This document shows positions 1-13,430 of a stretch of DNA of 64,000 bases, piece after piece. Position 1 is the stretch's first letter. The number at the start of each line of letters is the position of its first letter. A model generated the notes under the pieces. That model saw only the letters and a program-made list of their open reading frames with translations. It was not told the DNA's origin and ran no database searches. The DNA is from Lithospermum erythrorhizon (taxonomy: Eukaryota > Streptophyta > Magnoliopsida > Boraginales > Boraginaceae). A program made the translations under genes and the position numbers. The DNA lies in NCBI GenBank assembly GCA_019722365.1, contig JADFUC010002431.1:806001-870000 (forward strand), read 5' to 3'.

Positions 1-3000
1 CTGCATGTTTCGGAAGTATGGTCTTATTGCCTGGATGCTGAGCACTTGTGTTGGTTTGCTACTTTCCTTCTTGAGGTATGGCATCTCCCCCCCCCAAAAA
101 AAAATTTAAAATTGGCATTTTATATGACTCCCAGCCTGTATACCGAAGCAAAAAAATGTTACTAACTCTGTTCTGGATGCTCGTATAGTAAATCGTCACT
201 GCTTCTGGGATTGTCTTTGACGGTGCCTCTGATGGTGGCATGTCTCTCGATTGCCATTCCTATATACATACGTAATGGATATCAGTTTTGGCTTTCAAGA
301 GCTGATGCTTCTCAGAATGTGGTGGTTCATCGAACTCTGGGGATGAAAGAGGTTTGTTGAGTAATATTTTTTCTTTGTGTAGTTTCATATTGATTTGGCT
401 TTGCTGTTATGATTTAGACCACATGCTTCACTATCTTCTTATTGCTCGCCATTGGACTTGAGGCTTCAAATTGTCGTTAACTAAGCCAGTGAATTGTTTT
501 TGGTTTTTCTGTGTATCTTTTAGTCAATATTTTAATAAGAGAAGTAGCTTGAAATTGATTCTTGCTGTTGAGTGATTTTTTGTGGTGCAATGTCAGGGTG
601 TTGTGCTTCCTATTTGCGTAGCCTTGTTCGCTGCATCCGTGATAGCTCTTGGTGCAATAATATCTGCCAAGCCTTTAGATGATCTGGAGTATAATGTTAT
701 ATCCAACAACAAAGACGGTGTTAGTTCTCCATATGCTTCACCTACATATTTAGGCTGGGCAGTGGCTTCTGCAATTGCATTAGCTGTAACTGGAGTGCTT
801 CCAATCTTGTCATGGTTCGCAACATATCGATTCTCTCTCTCTTCTGCTTTATGTGTTGGTTTATTTTCAGGTATGAAATTCCTATCAACTCACAACCATT
901 CTCTTCTTGTTCTCTTTTTGTTTTTTCATTTTGGATGAATCTCTTAAGGATTACTTATAGTAACCATTTCATTTACTCTCTCTCTGTCCATATATATTGT
1001 CCCTTAAAACAGCTGTCCTTGTGGCATTTTGTGGTGCATCTTATGTGGAGATCATTAAGTCGAGAGTTGATCAAGTTCCTGAGAAGGTTGATTTTTTGGC
1101 TGCTCTACTTCCATTGATATGTATTCCAGCATTGCTATCACTTTCAACTGGATTGATTAAATGGTATGCAAGATTATACTTCTAACCAATCATGGCATGA
1201 CTTTGTAGTTTCCCTTTTTAGAAAACCTTGGATGGCATCTCTATGCTTGCTTTAGCAGACTTTCATAATTATATGCAGGAAAGATGACAACTGGAAACTT
1301 TATCGAGGTGCATATGTATTTATCATCATCGGTCTTGTTTTAATGCTTGGTGCAATAGCAGCTGTTACTGTTATTGTTAGCCCATGGACGGTTAGTTACT
1401 GTGGTGTCATCATTTCTTGCCAATTACTCAGGGTACTGTGCTGTCATCTCTGTTATTTATCTTTTTCCCCCTAAGCAGATAGGTGCAGCATTCCTCTTGG
1501 TTCTCCTCCTCCTCGTTGTGGCTATTGGGGTGATTCACTACTGGGCTTCCAACAATTTTTATTTGACGAGATTGCAGATGTTATTTGTTTGCTTCCTTGC
1601 ATTTCTTCTGGCCCTAGCAGCGTTTTTTGTTGGATGGTTTAGAGGTAAAAGTAAAGTGAAGATTCCTTCTTTTGATCCTTATCTCTAGCAAATCATACTG
1701 CTCAAATTATACTAGTACCTTTTTATTTCTGTGTCCGTAGTGCCCATCACATAAATGCCACATTGACATTTTTTTTGCTACAGACCATGCTTTTGTTGGT
1801 GTTTCTGTTGGATACTTTTCGTTTCTCTTTCTGCTAGCTGGAAGAGCATTGACTGTGAGTAACCCATAAGCATGTTCTTAGATTTATTTTTAAAGTCGAG
1901 AAGATACAATAATTTTCATGATCTTCATGTTTAAGTTTCAAATTCCTCTATGATCCATCAGGTGCTCCTTTCACCCCCTATAGTAGTCTATTCTCCAAGA
2001 GTTTTACCTGTTTATGTATACGATGCACATGCAGATTGTGGGAAGAACGTCAGGTTAGCTGCTTTTTCCCCAAGATTGACATTGGCATCTCTTTGTTGTT
2101 TATTGATATTCGATCGTTTTGGTTACTTAATTTTATTACATAATTTTGTCGAACAGTGCCGCATTTCTTGTGCTTTATGGTATTGCCTTGGCAACTGAAG
2201 GCTGGGGTGTTGTTGCCAGTTTAAATATATACCCGCCTTTTGTTGGTGCTGCCGTATCAGCTGTCACACTAGTTGTAGCTTTTGGCTTTGCTGTATCCCG
2301 TCCTTGTTTGACTCTTGAGGTTTGCATATACTTTTTACTGAACTAAGAAACAAAAAAAAAATTGTTGTTTCTACATTAAATTGCTCTGCACCTATTACAT
2401 GTCCCTGTTGGTTTGATTACGAAGCCAACAATATCATCAAACTTTTCATGTCATTCTTACCTTCTGATCTGCTGTTCTAAACAAACCAGATGGTAGAAGA
2501 TGCCGTTAACTTTCTCAGCAAAGAAACCATTGTTCAGGCAGTAGCTCGATCGGCAACTAAGGTATTATTACTTGCGATTAGCAATTTTTTTCTTCCTTTT
2601 CCCAAGATCATGCACATTTTCTCTCTTGATGAGTATTTTTATCAATATTTACTCCTAGTCATTGCTTATTCACATTGTAATATCTCACCATAATTGTTAA
2701 GTCTTCTAAGTGCATACTCTTTGTCTCTCTGGATTCCATCCTACTCCTTTTCCATGTACTGTTGTACACTCGGATTAAAAGAATGCCCTATGCTGCATAC
2801 CCATGTGAACTAAAATTTATCTGTTTATGAAATACCCAGAGTGGACCAAGTCATTGCCCACATTTTCTATTTGCTAAATTTTCTGGATACGATTGAACAG
2901 ACTTCAATTAGTGTGCAATTTGTCTTCTTGATTATGACAATTTGTTTGTCTTCTTGATGCTAAATTTTTTCATGAAGACAAAGTTTGTTTCTTTTTATCT

Positions 3001-6000
3001 TCTTGATTCTGACAATAGTGTGATGACCTTCTAGTGGTCATGCTAACAATGTTTGATGAAGTCCTTGTGAACAGATTTTTGTAATTGCTTGATATACTAG
3101 GAATATAGAGATGACAAATTGTCTAGTGTTGTGTTCCTGGTGCTTAGTGCTATGTTGAATGAATTCTTTGCACTGTTCATGCAGACCAGAAATGCTTTAT
3201 CTGGGACGTACTCTGCTCCTCAGAGATCTGTTAGTTCAGCTTCTCTTTTGGTTGGTGATCCTACTGTGATGCGAGATAGGGGAGGAAATTTTGTACTCCC
3301 AAGAGCAGATGTCATGAAACTGAAAGATCGTTTGAGGAATGAGGAGCAAGCTGCTGGATGCTTATTATGTGGCCTTGGGAACAGGAGGAGTTTGCGTAAT
3401 GAAGCAACTAATGACGTGGGCCAAAGAAGAGAAATGTGTGCACATGCCCGGATTTTGGCTCTAGAAGAGGCAATTGACACCGAATGGGTGTACATGTGGG
3501 ATAAGTTTGGTGGTTATCTGCTGCTTTTGCTTGGTTTGACCGCTAAGGCAGAGCGTGTACAGGTGATTGCTTGCTGTGCTATTTCATGTTTTTGGGAGAG
3601 TATTGCTACTAATTAGTTGTTCTTTTTCATCTCTGCTCTCTCAGGATGAGGTTCGCTTAAGACTTTTTCTTGATAGCATAGGATTTTCAGACTTAAGTGC
3701 CAAGAAGATCAAGAGATGGCTCCCTGAAGATCGTAGACAATTTGAGATTATACAGGAAAGGTGATAACTCAATTAATAATTTGTAATTAATACTTCGTTG
3801 GCTTTGTGCCATATTTTCTGCTTGTTACTAATATTTTGTTGCCTTACCACAAAGAACAAGAACTGAACTAAGGGCTATTGTTGATGTTTGTAGTTATATA
3901 AGAGAGAAAGAAATGGAGGAGGAAGTTTTAATGCAGAGACGTCAAGAGGAAGGGAGAGGTAAAGAGAGAAGGAAAGCTCTTAGGGAGAAGGAAGAGCGCA
4001 AGTGGAAAGAGATTGAAGCGTCTCTTATATCGTCAATTCCTAATGCTGGAAGCAGGGAGGCTGCTGCCATGGCAGCTGCAGTGCGTGCAATAGGTGGTGA
4101 TTCTGTTCTTGATGATTCATTCGCACGTGAGAGAGTTTCCAGTATTGCTCGCCGCATACGTGAGGCTCAGTTATCTCGCCGAGCTGTTCAGGTCATTGTG
4201 CTTTATTCTCTTATTTATTAGAAGTTGTAAAGAAGAGGTCAAGTTTGCAGATTTATTATTTGTAAAAGTTCCATCGCTTCATCTTTATTGGTATATGAAC
4301 TGATCACCTATATCAGGGGCACTAAAACCCAACCCTTAATAACAAAAGAAGAAAAAAGTTATCTGTGGGGAGTGGAGTACGCAATGAAGGAAGAAAAAAG
4401 GTGGCAATAACAATGCTAGAACAAGTTAGACAATTGCAGCATGTGGCTATAACTGTAGTAATCAAAGTTAAAATAAGTCTCACACTCTCACCTGTAATTA
4501 ATCTAGTGTTTGACCGAGTTTTCTTCAGGGGAAAAAATTTCATTCTAGTGTTGCTGCAAAAAGAGATATAAAGCTTTTTATTTAGTTTTATTTATTGGTA
4601 TTTGATAAGCTACCAGAACAGCTCAGTCATACGCCCTTAAATTGTTGTCTGATAAGAGTATCCACCTTAAGTGATGTAATGATGCTGTACTATTTCTTAG
4701 CTGCATTTCTTGCTCAGTTGCCTGTGTACCAACATCTCTACTGCAGAACAATATATTGTGCAATCTGCTGTTGTGACATTCAGTCTTTAACTTTTCTTCA
4801 CCAATCAGAATTACAACATTGTATATCCTGATTGTGCTTGGTTGCTTATGAATGTTTAATTATTTCAGACAGGAATTACTGGCGCTATTTGCATTCTTGA
4901 TGATGAACCCACAAGTGGAAGATACTGTGGCCAAATTGATCCTATTCTCTGCCAAAGTAAAAAAGTTAGCTTCTCCGTTTCTGTGATGATTCAGCCAGAG
5001 TCTGGACCCATTTGTCTTTTCGGTACTGAATTTAATAAGAGTGTATGCCTTGAGATTGTGGTTGCTGGTTCTGAGCAAGGCATTGAAGCTGGTCAAGTTG
5101 CACTTCGACTTGTTACTAAAGGTGATAGACAAACTATAGTAACAAAGGAGTGGAATGTTGGTGCTTCCAGTATTGCAGATGGAAGGTAGGTTTACATGTC
5201 TTTGGTATTTACTCATGCTTTTTCCATGGAATTGCACATCTGGGCAGCTCATCTAGAGTCTTCAATTTGAAATGCGACTATCTGCTATAACATTATAATA
5301 AAATGTTTAATACGTTACGATGTGTAATTATCATAATTTCGACCTTTTGCTTTTCTAAAATTAGATTTCTTACTGGAGCTGTGCTGCTTTTTCAGGTGGC
5401 ACATTGTGACGGTGACTATTGATTCCAATATTGGTGAGGCAACTTGTTACCTAGATGGCCACTATGATGGCTACCAGACAGGGCTGCCACTTCAAATAGG
5501 AAATAGCATGTGGGAGCAAGGAACAGAAATCTTTGTTGGCATCAGGCCAACTGTGGATACAGATGCATTTGGGAGGTCAGATAGTGAAGGATCTGAATCA
5601 AAGGTTCGCCTGATGGATGTTATCCTTTGGGGAAGGTGCTTGACTGAAGATGAAATTGCAAGTCTTCCAGCTTCTATTGGATGCCCTGAGTACGACATGA
5701 TTGATATGCCCGATGACTACAGGCAGTGGGCAGATTCTCCTGCAAGGGTGTGTGCTTCCTTTCATTACATGTCCATGACTTCAAGTTTTGATCTTCAAAC
5801 GATCCCTCCCTTCCCTAAAACTTAGTTGTCATAAAGTAAATCTGAATGTTTTTCTATTTAACTATATTCGAAATGATCGATCTAGTTGGCAAGGTTGCCG
5901 AAACTTAGGATCCTATATGTGTACACATTGTTTTTTTGCTACCACACCATTCTTTCTAATTGAGGTTTACCTTCTTCATCAGGTTGAAGAGTGGGACAGT

Positions 6001-8621
6001 GATCCAGCTGATGTAGATCTTTATGACAGGGATGACATAGACTGGGATGGACAATACTCAAGTGGGAGGAAGAGAAGGTCTGATCGTGAAGGGGTTCTGG
6101 TAGATGTTGATTCATTGTCTAGAAGGTTAAGAAAACCTAGGATGGAGACAACGGATGAAATTAATCAGCGGATGCTTTCAATGGAATTAGCTGTTAAGGA
6201 GGCTCTCTTGGCTAGAGGCGAAGCACATTTTACAGACCAGGAGTTTCCTCCAAATGATCGTTCATTATTTCTTGATCCAGATAACCCACCTGCGAGATTG
6301 CAGGTAACTCTATATTGCATTCTGGTTGTACTTATTACATATTCAGAATCTTTTGGCTAATTACTAGATGTGCTATGTATTTTGAAATCTTAATGTATGT
6401 TTGTTTTATTATTTTGTTCTGTTATTGAAGGTTGTTGCGAATTGGTTGAGGCCTCCTGACATCGTAAAAGGCAACCATCCAGATTCTTACCCTTGCTTAT
6501 TTTCTGGCTCACCCAACCCATCAGATGTTTGTCAGGTACCTGGTCATGTGCAAACGTGAACACTCTCAGTTCTTTCTCTCAGGGGGAGGGTTCCCTCTTC
6601 TTTAATTGTGCATATAAATCACAACCCCCTCTTCTTTAAGAATAACATTGATAATCTCTGCACTCTGTTCTGATGTGTACAGGGTCGGTTAGGTGATTGC
6701 TGGTTTTTAAGTGCTGTTGCTGTTCTAACAGAGGTGTCCAAAATATCAGAAATTATGATCACCCCAGAGTACAATGAAGAAGGAGTATATACTGTTCGCT
6801 TTTGTATTCAGGTAAACTTTTTCATTAGTAGTTTTGTTGCCCATCTTACATGTAATTCATTATTATCTTCCCCCACTTCATGTCCCTTTGCTTAATGAGA
6901 TCTGAGGTGAGTTTGAACTTGGTTGTGGATCTCTTCTTATAAGTCCCCTGAAAAGGAGTGTCAAGTGTGTATAACTTTTTTGATAGGCATTGTTTACCTT
7001 GTGATTTTCTTTAAAAGTTGGCAGTAGACTACTGTTTTGAGTCTCTGGAGCTACCGAAGGTCCATGAGTTTGTCTTTGAGAGGCCGTACTGAATATATTA
7101 TGTTACCCAGTTTACTGTAGTGTATGCTTTTAAATGTATTACTTATAAATATTCTTAGTGAGGCTAACTATGTTGACCTTTGTCTCCGAGGGATAGGGTG
7201 AATGGGTTCCAGTAGTTGTGGATGACTGGATTCCATGTGAATCTCCTGGGAGACCTGCATTTGCCACCAGCAGAAAAAGGAACGAATTATGGATTTCTAT
7301 ATTAGAAAAAGCCTACGCTAAGCTTCATGGTTCTTATGAAGCACTGGAAGGTGGGTTCGTTCAAGATGCCTTGGTGGATCTTACAGGGGGTGCTGGTGAA
7401 GAGATTGACATGAGAAGTTCCCATGTGCAAATCGATCTTGCGAGTGGAAGATTATGGTCTCAGATTTTGCGATTCAAGCAAGAAGGATTTCTGCTTGGTG
7501 CTGGTAGCCCATCAGGCTCTGACGTGCATGTATCTTCTAGTGGGATTGTGCAAGGGCATGCTTACTCAATATTACAGGTATTGATTTTTCAGTCGAGGAC
7601 ACCAAATTTAGCGAGTTAAACTTTTTGGAATAATTTTAACTTTTAAAAGGAAAATGATTTTTAGGTCCGAGAGGTTGATGGTCATAAGCTTGTTCAAATT
7701 CGAAATCCGTGGGCAAATGAGGTGGAGTGGAATGGTCCATGGTCCGACTCATCTCCTGAATGGACAGATCGGATGAGACACAAACTTAAGCATGTTTCGC
7801 AGGTCATCTTAAGCTTTCAGCACCACTTACTCGTTGATTTTTTTGTGATTTCCTTGGTTCACAATTGAATGTTACTATTTCTTTTTTATTACTAATATAT
7901 ATCCTATTAAATAAAAATGCATGTCCTATCAAGTCAACAATTTTTCCATTTGCTAACATGAAAAGATCACTAACTAGATCTCAGTGTTCCTCGCGAACAG
8001 GCAAAAGATGGCATATTCTGGATGTCTTGGCAAGATTTTCAGATACATTTTAGATCTATATATGTTTGTCGTGTCTACCCATCAGAGATGCGTTATTCTG
8101 CCCATGCACAGTGGCGTGGTTACAGTGCTGGAGGTTGCCAAGATTATGATACATGGCATCAAAATCCTCAATTCCGGTTGACTGCCACTGGGCCTGATGC
8201 ATCACTCCCCATTCATGTGTTCATTACCTTAACTCAGGTAGTAACTTACTCAGCCAAGTTACTGTTGGTTTTTAGCTTATGCTGATTTACTGTCTTGCTC
8301 ATATGCTCTCTTCAGGGTGTTAGTTTCTCTAGAACTGCAGCTGGCGTCCGAAATTATCAGTCTAGTCATGGTTCACAGATGTTCTACATCGGAATGAGGA
8401 TACTTAAGACACGTGGTCGACGTGCTGCTTTTAACATTTACCTCCACGAATCAGTTGGTGGGACGGATTATGTGAACTCTAGAGAAATATCTTGTGAAAT
8501 GGTTCTAGATCCCGATCCAAAAGGTTACACAATCGTGCCTACAACATTGCACCCAGGGGAAGAGGCGCCCTTTGTTCTTTCCGTTTTCACAAAAGCTTCT
8601 GTAACTCTTGAAGCTCTGTAA
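1..8621 (+). CDS. DEK1: DEK1 phytocalpain, 5'-partial (22 coding exons, 1471 aa in window)
   Basis: Plant-specific membrane-anchored calpain (DEFECTIVE KERNEL 1) needed for epidermis and aleurone fate. Exons: 1-75, 189-351, 597-870, 1013-1163, 1279-1390, 1479-1644, 1784-1854, 1962-2053, 2157-2319, 2490-2561, 3185-3562, 3645-3760, 3894-4191, 4869-5185, 5396-5747, 5983-6303, 6431-6535, 6683-6811, 7197-7577, 7665-7802, 8001-8237, 8316-8621; all introns are GT-AG and phases join. Exons up to ~2319 encode hydrophobic membrane segments. 3185-4191 is the cytosolic linker with a charged Glu/Arg/Lys coiled-coil-like stretch. 4869-5747 is the laminin-G-like (LG3) part, 6431-8237 the calpain protease core and 8316-8621 the C2-like end. 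Catalytic triad seen: Cys in GDCWFLSA (codon 6698-6700), His in GHAYS (7557-7559), Asn in RNPW (7704-7706). The Cys lies 390 residues from the C-terminus, as I recall for Arabidopsis DEK1. About 680 N-terminal residues lie left of the window. No frameshift or stop; likely functional. Confidence 0.97.
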
Positions 8622-9240
8622 TCCATTATGATGGCCAATCTGTTGAATTTTGTCACCTTTCTTTCTTCCGGAAGAAGTCATATTTGTTAGCCAGTCCTAC
8701 ATTAAGGATATCATTGCCAGATTTGAAGGTAAGATTCTTTTCTCTAGTTCTAGCCTCTAGGGGATCAGAATTGTGTGAATCGAATTGTTAACTTTATTGA
8801 TTCTTGTGACATCGTTGTCCACTTCCTAAACTACTCTAATATATCCTTGTACCTTCCTAAGTTATATGTTTGGACTTCGAGAGATGATAAATGCAATACT
8901 CTTTGGCAGGTTATTATACAAGAGGTTCTTCGGTGCAGGGCTGGACTTCAAACAAAGGTTGCTCGTGAATCGAGTGTGCGTTATTTCCCCCCTTCTCGGA
9001 TGCATGCTCAGGTTGATGTTGAAGGGGTTTGCAGGCTCATCAGACCAATTCAAGAAAGAAGAAGATTATGTACTGGCTTGAAAATGGATATAATTTTTGT
9101 ACACATGTAAATGAAGAAAGGTAAGTAGTGTGGAGAAATAGGTAGATATTGTAAGGTTTAAGCTACAATTTTGACCTGTTTTCAGGTATAAATGTACAAA
9201 TGTATTTCGTTCTTTAATCCAAGGTTTATATCTTCACATT
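8622..9240 (+). other. DEK1 3' UTR with a probable intron (8729-8909)
   Basis: After the TAA at 8619-8621 the sequence stays transcript-like. A good donor (GAAG|GTAAGATT, intron from 8729) pairs with a pyrimidine-preceded acceptor (TTTGGCAG, ending 8909). No coding frame continues across it, so it would be a spliced 3' UTR. The donor is 107 nt past the stop. The polyadenylation region is probably around 9180-9230, judged by the change to AT-rich DNA; I see no decisive signal. Boundaries are inferred. Confidence 0.45.
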
Positions 9241-9923
9241 TCTTATGATGAATTGAATATACTACCTATATTTCTTAAACAAGTAATATAACAAGACCTA
9301 CAAGGAGCCAAGGAAGACTGTAGGTCTCATATATAGTCCATTTATTGAGGTTTGATGACAATGTCATAGCGATTCTATTATTTTCAAATAAAAATTAAAT
9401 AAAATGTCATTATTGCCTCTCAATTCTAAGAAATCAGATTATTTTTTAATGTAATATTGTCAAGTTACCAATATATAGAGTAAATATCTAATTATTGGTA
9501 TGCAACCATCACACTCTTTTAAGTTTTTAGTGATGCACTAATTGTAACATTAATAAAAATTCATCTCAAATTCAACTTTCTCAATCTAATTAGTAATTAC
9601 TAAGGTAGTGCAACTTTGTCGATCAACAATTCTCATCTTTATTTTACAAGTAGTGTCTTCTATTACTTTAAATAAGGCATGATTTATATATAAAATACTT
9701 AAAAACCACAACTTGCATTCAAGAAACACAAGGCATAAGTAACGTAATTGTATTAATTGAATTTGTGATTTGCATATTCATAACATAGAGTTTCCCCTTA
9801 CATAAGCCACTTGGACATAATGAAATACATTTAAAATCATTAAAAAAATTATACTTAATAATAAACAATAAATTATATTTTCCAATGCAAATATTATTTT
9901 ATCCCCCCTTGTATTTCTTCACT
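9241..9923. other. Intergenic AT-rich spacer between convergent DEK1 and CYP86A genes
   Basis: The two genes converge here. No open frame of note, RNA gene or clear repeat is visible. The spacer contains both 3' ends. Confidence 0.6.
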
Positions 9924-12036
9924 TCAATTCATAGACACCTCTTCTTGAATAAATCCCCCAAGCTTACGTGGAATAAAAAACACTTTGAGACCATTTTTCA
10001 TGAACAAAGTGAGTGACATTTTTTGTTCAACTTGATGACCCGGTTCAAGAGCAAGCCGGTACTTCAAAAGAACCGCCGAAGCAATTGATTTCATTTGAAG
10101 ATAAGCCAAATCCTTACCTAAACAAGTTCTCGGTCCACCATTAAATGCCACAAATTTATACCCTTCAACCGGCGGTTCAAACCGGTCCCCATCTTTTGAA
10201 AGCCATCTCTCCGGTTTAAACTCCATGCAATCCTCTCCCCATATACTCTTCATCCTCCCAACCGAATATATCGAGTAGGTAACGGTCGAACCGGACAGGA
10301 CAAATGTCCCGTCCGGTAATACATCATTCGATATCACATGTTTAAAATCTTGAGGGACCGAAGGGTACAAACGTAACGTTTCGGCTAATGCAGCTTTAAG
10401 GTACATTAATTTATCAGCTTCGTCGAAAACCAATGGATCCTCGGTCCATTTTCGAGTATCATTGCCACGTGTTTTAATCAAGATCTTCGATAATTCATCG
10501 AGGATCTTATTTTCTACACGTGGATGGTTCATGATGAGATAGAAGAACCAGGTGAGAGCCACTGAGGAAGTATCTCGACCGGCTAGAACAAAGTTGAGGG
10601 CGATTCTTTTAAGAATAGGGTTCGAGTAAGGTTTACCCTGCGAGTCTCTTTTTTTCATGAACCGGGAGAGGAGATCATCTGATGGAACTTCTTTACGTGC
10701 CTCAAGTGCTTCCGTCATGTAGTTTTCGACTATTTCCAAGCTTTTTGTTAACGTCATTTCCGATCCAATGCCTAAAATCTTCTTCAACCTATACACATTA
10801 AGGGGAAAATGATAAGTTATTGAGTACAAGACTTGCACCAATATATTGCTTTCATATAATTAACGATTTCACAATTAATTTTATATCGATATTAAACCGA
10901 AGTACAAAAACACAGCCATTCCATTCCCATAAAGACCATCTACTTACATACTAATTATTTTTTATAGCTTGTCCCATTTGATCAATGTTTATATGTATTT
11001 TAGAATATAACCCAATTTTAGTTAATAATACAAATATTTATTTCTCTAAAGCTTTTGAAAAAGTTAAAACTAGACTAGCTATGTTATTTTAGAAAATAAC
11101 CCAACTTTTGCTAGTATTAAAATCCAACTTGTTCTTGTGAAGTAATATTTTAGTACTAATTGGCTTATTTTCTAAAATACATGTAAAAAATAATCAATGA
11201 GATGAGAAATGAAAAAAGAGACGATCATCTAGGATAGAGAGAGTATAGTTTATGATCAAAGATTCGTCTGAAAAATTGAAAACCTTAATTAAAATGAACC
11301 AGATAGAATATGGAGCAATATGATGCACGACAAACCTCCATAGGAAACCAGGATACAATAGCCTTTGCAATGTAGCTTCAGTGGCTGAATCAAAAGCTTT
11401 GGCAAATGGATTATCATGCAAGTCAGCGGAGAGTGTTTCAGGGTCTTTACCAAAAGTGAGTCCACAAATATTATCAAATGTAAGCCTAAGTAACAAGTCT
11501 TGCAAGTCCATAGGAACTTGCTCTTTAGCCGCCTTGTCCAAAATTACCCAAAGCCGGTTCCTAATAGTCCGGCTCACCCACCGAGCCATGGCTTGCCGGA
11601 GAGTCCTCGTAGTGAACTCTAGCGCAGCCGTCTTCCTTTGTATAAGCCATGTCTCACCATCACTATTGAAGATGCCTTGGCCTAATAGGTCATGAAATGC
11701 ATCTTGCCATGTTGGACCTTTAGGGTAATTATCAAATCTTGTCTTAAGTATATGTTCAATATTTTTTGGGTGACATGTTACGGTGTAAAATCCTTGCTTG
11801 TATGCATAATAGGGTAAAGCTATGGTGCATGTTTGGTATGTGGCGGCTCCACCAGTGGCGCGGAGGTTCCCGGCTACCCAGTCGTGGAACCGCCTCCGGT
11901 TGGCGAATACGCCCGGGAGGCTACCGAAAATAGGCCACATTTTGGGACCGTTGAGTTTTCTAGCAAGAACATAGAACCAAAGAAGGTAGGCTGTTGAGGC
12001 TGCTACTACACTGAAGAAAATGAGTAGGTTATCCAT
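9924..12036 (-). CDS. CYP86A1: Cytochrome P450 CYP86A1-like fatty acid omega-hydroxylase
   Basis: ER-membrane P450 expected to hydroxylate the terminal carbon of fatty acids for suberin or cutin monomers. Two exons on the minus strand, 12036-11336 and 10788-9924, joined by a GT-AG intron (10789-11335) that splits an Arg codon after PGFLW. Product 521 aa, the usual family length. Seen: N-terminal hydrophobic anchor, the CYP86A-type block around [11 protein letters not shown] and [21 protein letters not shown]-helix AGRDTSS (303-309), ExxR as ETLR (370-373), PERW (426-429) and heme loop [10 protein letters not shown] with the ligand Cys at 456. The stretch spanning the splice (LLYPGFLWR then [10 protein letters not shown]) resembles CYP86A1/HORST, the root suberin enzyme, more than the cuticular CYP86A2/4/8 group. 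That subclade call rests on my memory of the sequences. No defects seen. Start chosen at the Met just before the anchor. Confidence 0.93.
10903..11247. mobile_element. Stowaway-like MITE remnant inside the CYP86A intron
   Basis: The left end (cattcccataaagaccatc, about 10921) and the right end (gatcatctaggatagagaga, about 11223) are imperfect inverted repeats. They match the ends of the MITE at 51.2 kb in the HAC1 intron (cttcccataaagattgtcta). Internal text such as gagaaatgaaaaaagaga is also shared between the two. The ends are degenerate and exact limits are uncertain. Confidence 0.5.
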
Positions 12037-12106
12037 TGGTTCTTTTTCTTGAATGGATTTGATATTTGTTGCACAATGGATGAAGAAGATGGAAGGGGGG
12101 ATTAGT

Positions 12107-12115
12107 ATTATATAG
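12107..12115 (-). promoter_or_regulatory. Probable TATA box of the CYP86A gene
   Basis: On the minus strand the text reads CTATATAAT, about 70-80 bp upstream of the ATG at 12036. That spacing suits a plant core promoter with a short 5' UTR. Position-based inference. Confidence 0.5.
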
Positions 12116-12119
12116 GAAG

Positions 12120-13430
12120 TTTGATAGAAAGTGAATGATTTAGTAAATGGTTGTTAAGAAACTTATTAAAGGTTAAAAAAGGACTATATATTTGGTTAGG
12201 TTGATAGGAATTGCCTTCAGTTTACTTGCATGTCTAAAGAAAATATATTGGCCTTTTCACCAAAATAGGAAAAAATTATGTCAAGGGTGATTGTCTTGTT
12301 CCCTCGTTTTTACTTGAATCAATCACTAGTACTGTAACTGTCACTTTCATAGCTAGATTCACAAGAATTTCTAGATAATGAGAGTGTGTTTTGATAAAAT
12401 TTTAATAGATGGATGGTCAAAATGTGTATAAGGTATGTACACATGTACAATATAAATTATGAAGTACTAAAATGTGTGTAACTTGTTATATATTCCTTCC
12501 CTTCATTTTCATTCATTTAAATTTACCAAACCAATGTTTTAAGCCATACACAAATATGAAAAAGCTATGTCAACAAATGAAAAATAAAAATGAAAGGTAC
12601 CTAATTTTCATAAAAAGAAGACCCCAAACAAGCTGTGTAAGAAACCATAATTATATTTATCAACATTTGAAGTTTTCTCTTTTCTTCTCCATCCACTTTC
12701 AACTGCCCTCTCAAGTTTTTTCTTTGCTTTCTTGATCGCACGATAACTCTATCTCTCAATACCACAGGCCATCACAAATTCTTATAGTTGTTACAAAGAC
12801 GATAGACTTGGAAAAACTTAGCACATATATCTTGCTTTTCAAGTCAATGTCTATCCCCAGTTAGAAAAGAATAAATGATGAACTGCCTCATGAGTCAGTG
12901 TGATATATATTATTTCATATTAATCTAATTAAAACTTTTTAAGTAACTGAATGTGAGAATAGGACCCGACCTCGCTAAGTTGATATAACAGTACAAAGAA
13001 CTTAATTGGATGCTTATTATATATTGATAATGTTAAGAGAAAATAAAATTAATGTGATTAATGTCAAGAGAAAACAAATACCCCGAAAATGGGTGTTCGT
13101 GAATCGTGCTAGCAGGGTACCAGCTCCTCATCTGGTCAGAAAAACACACACAACACCAAACATAAAACATAGAGCTCCTAATGCTAGCTTATATTAGAGT
13201 ATATATTTAATGAAAGTTACTAAGCTCATTAAGCTATTCATTAATTTATTAATAATTAAAAAATACAAATTATACTATTTTATAAAAATATTTTTTCTTC
13301 TTTGATACATTTTAATAATACGCATTCATTTTCTAAAAAAAAAATTCATTAATGTCAATTATATAAGCTTATTTTTAACTTTTAGGTAACTGTAGATAGT
13401 AGAATTTTAATTAATTTTAATTAATAATGT
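12120..13430. other. Intergenic, upstream of CYP86A; nothing recognised
   Basis: AT-rich DNA with short chance open frames only. No protein family, RNA gene or repeat was recognised. Confidence 0.5.
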
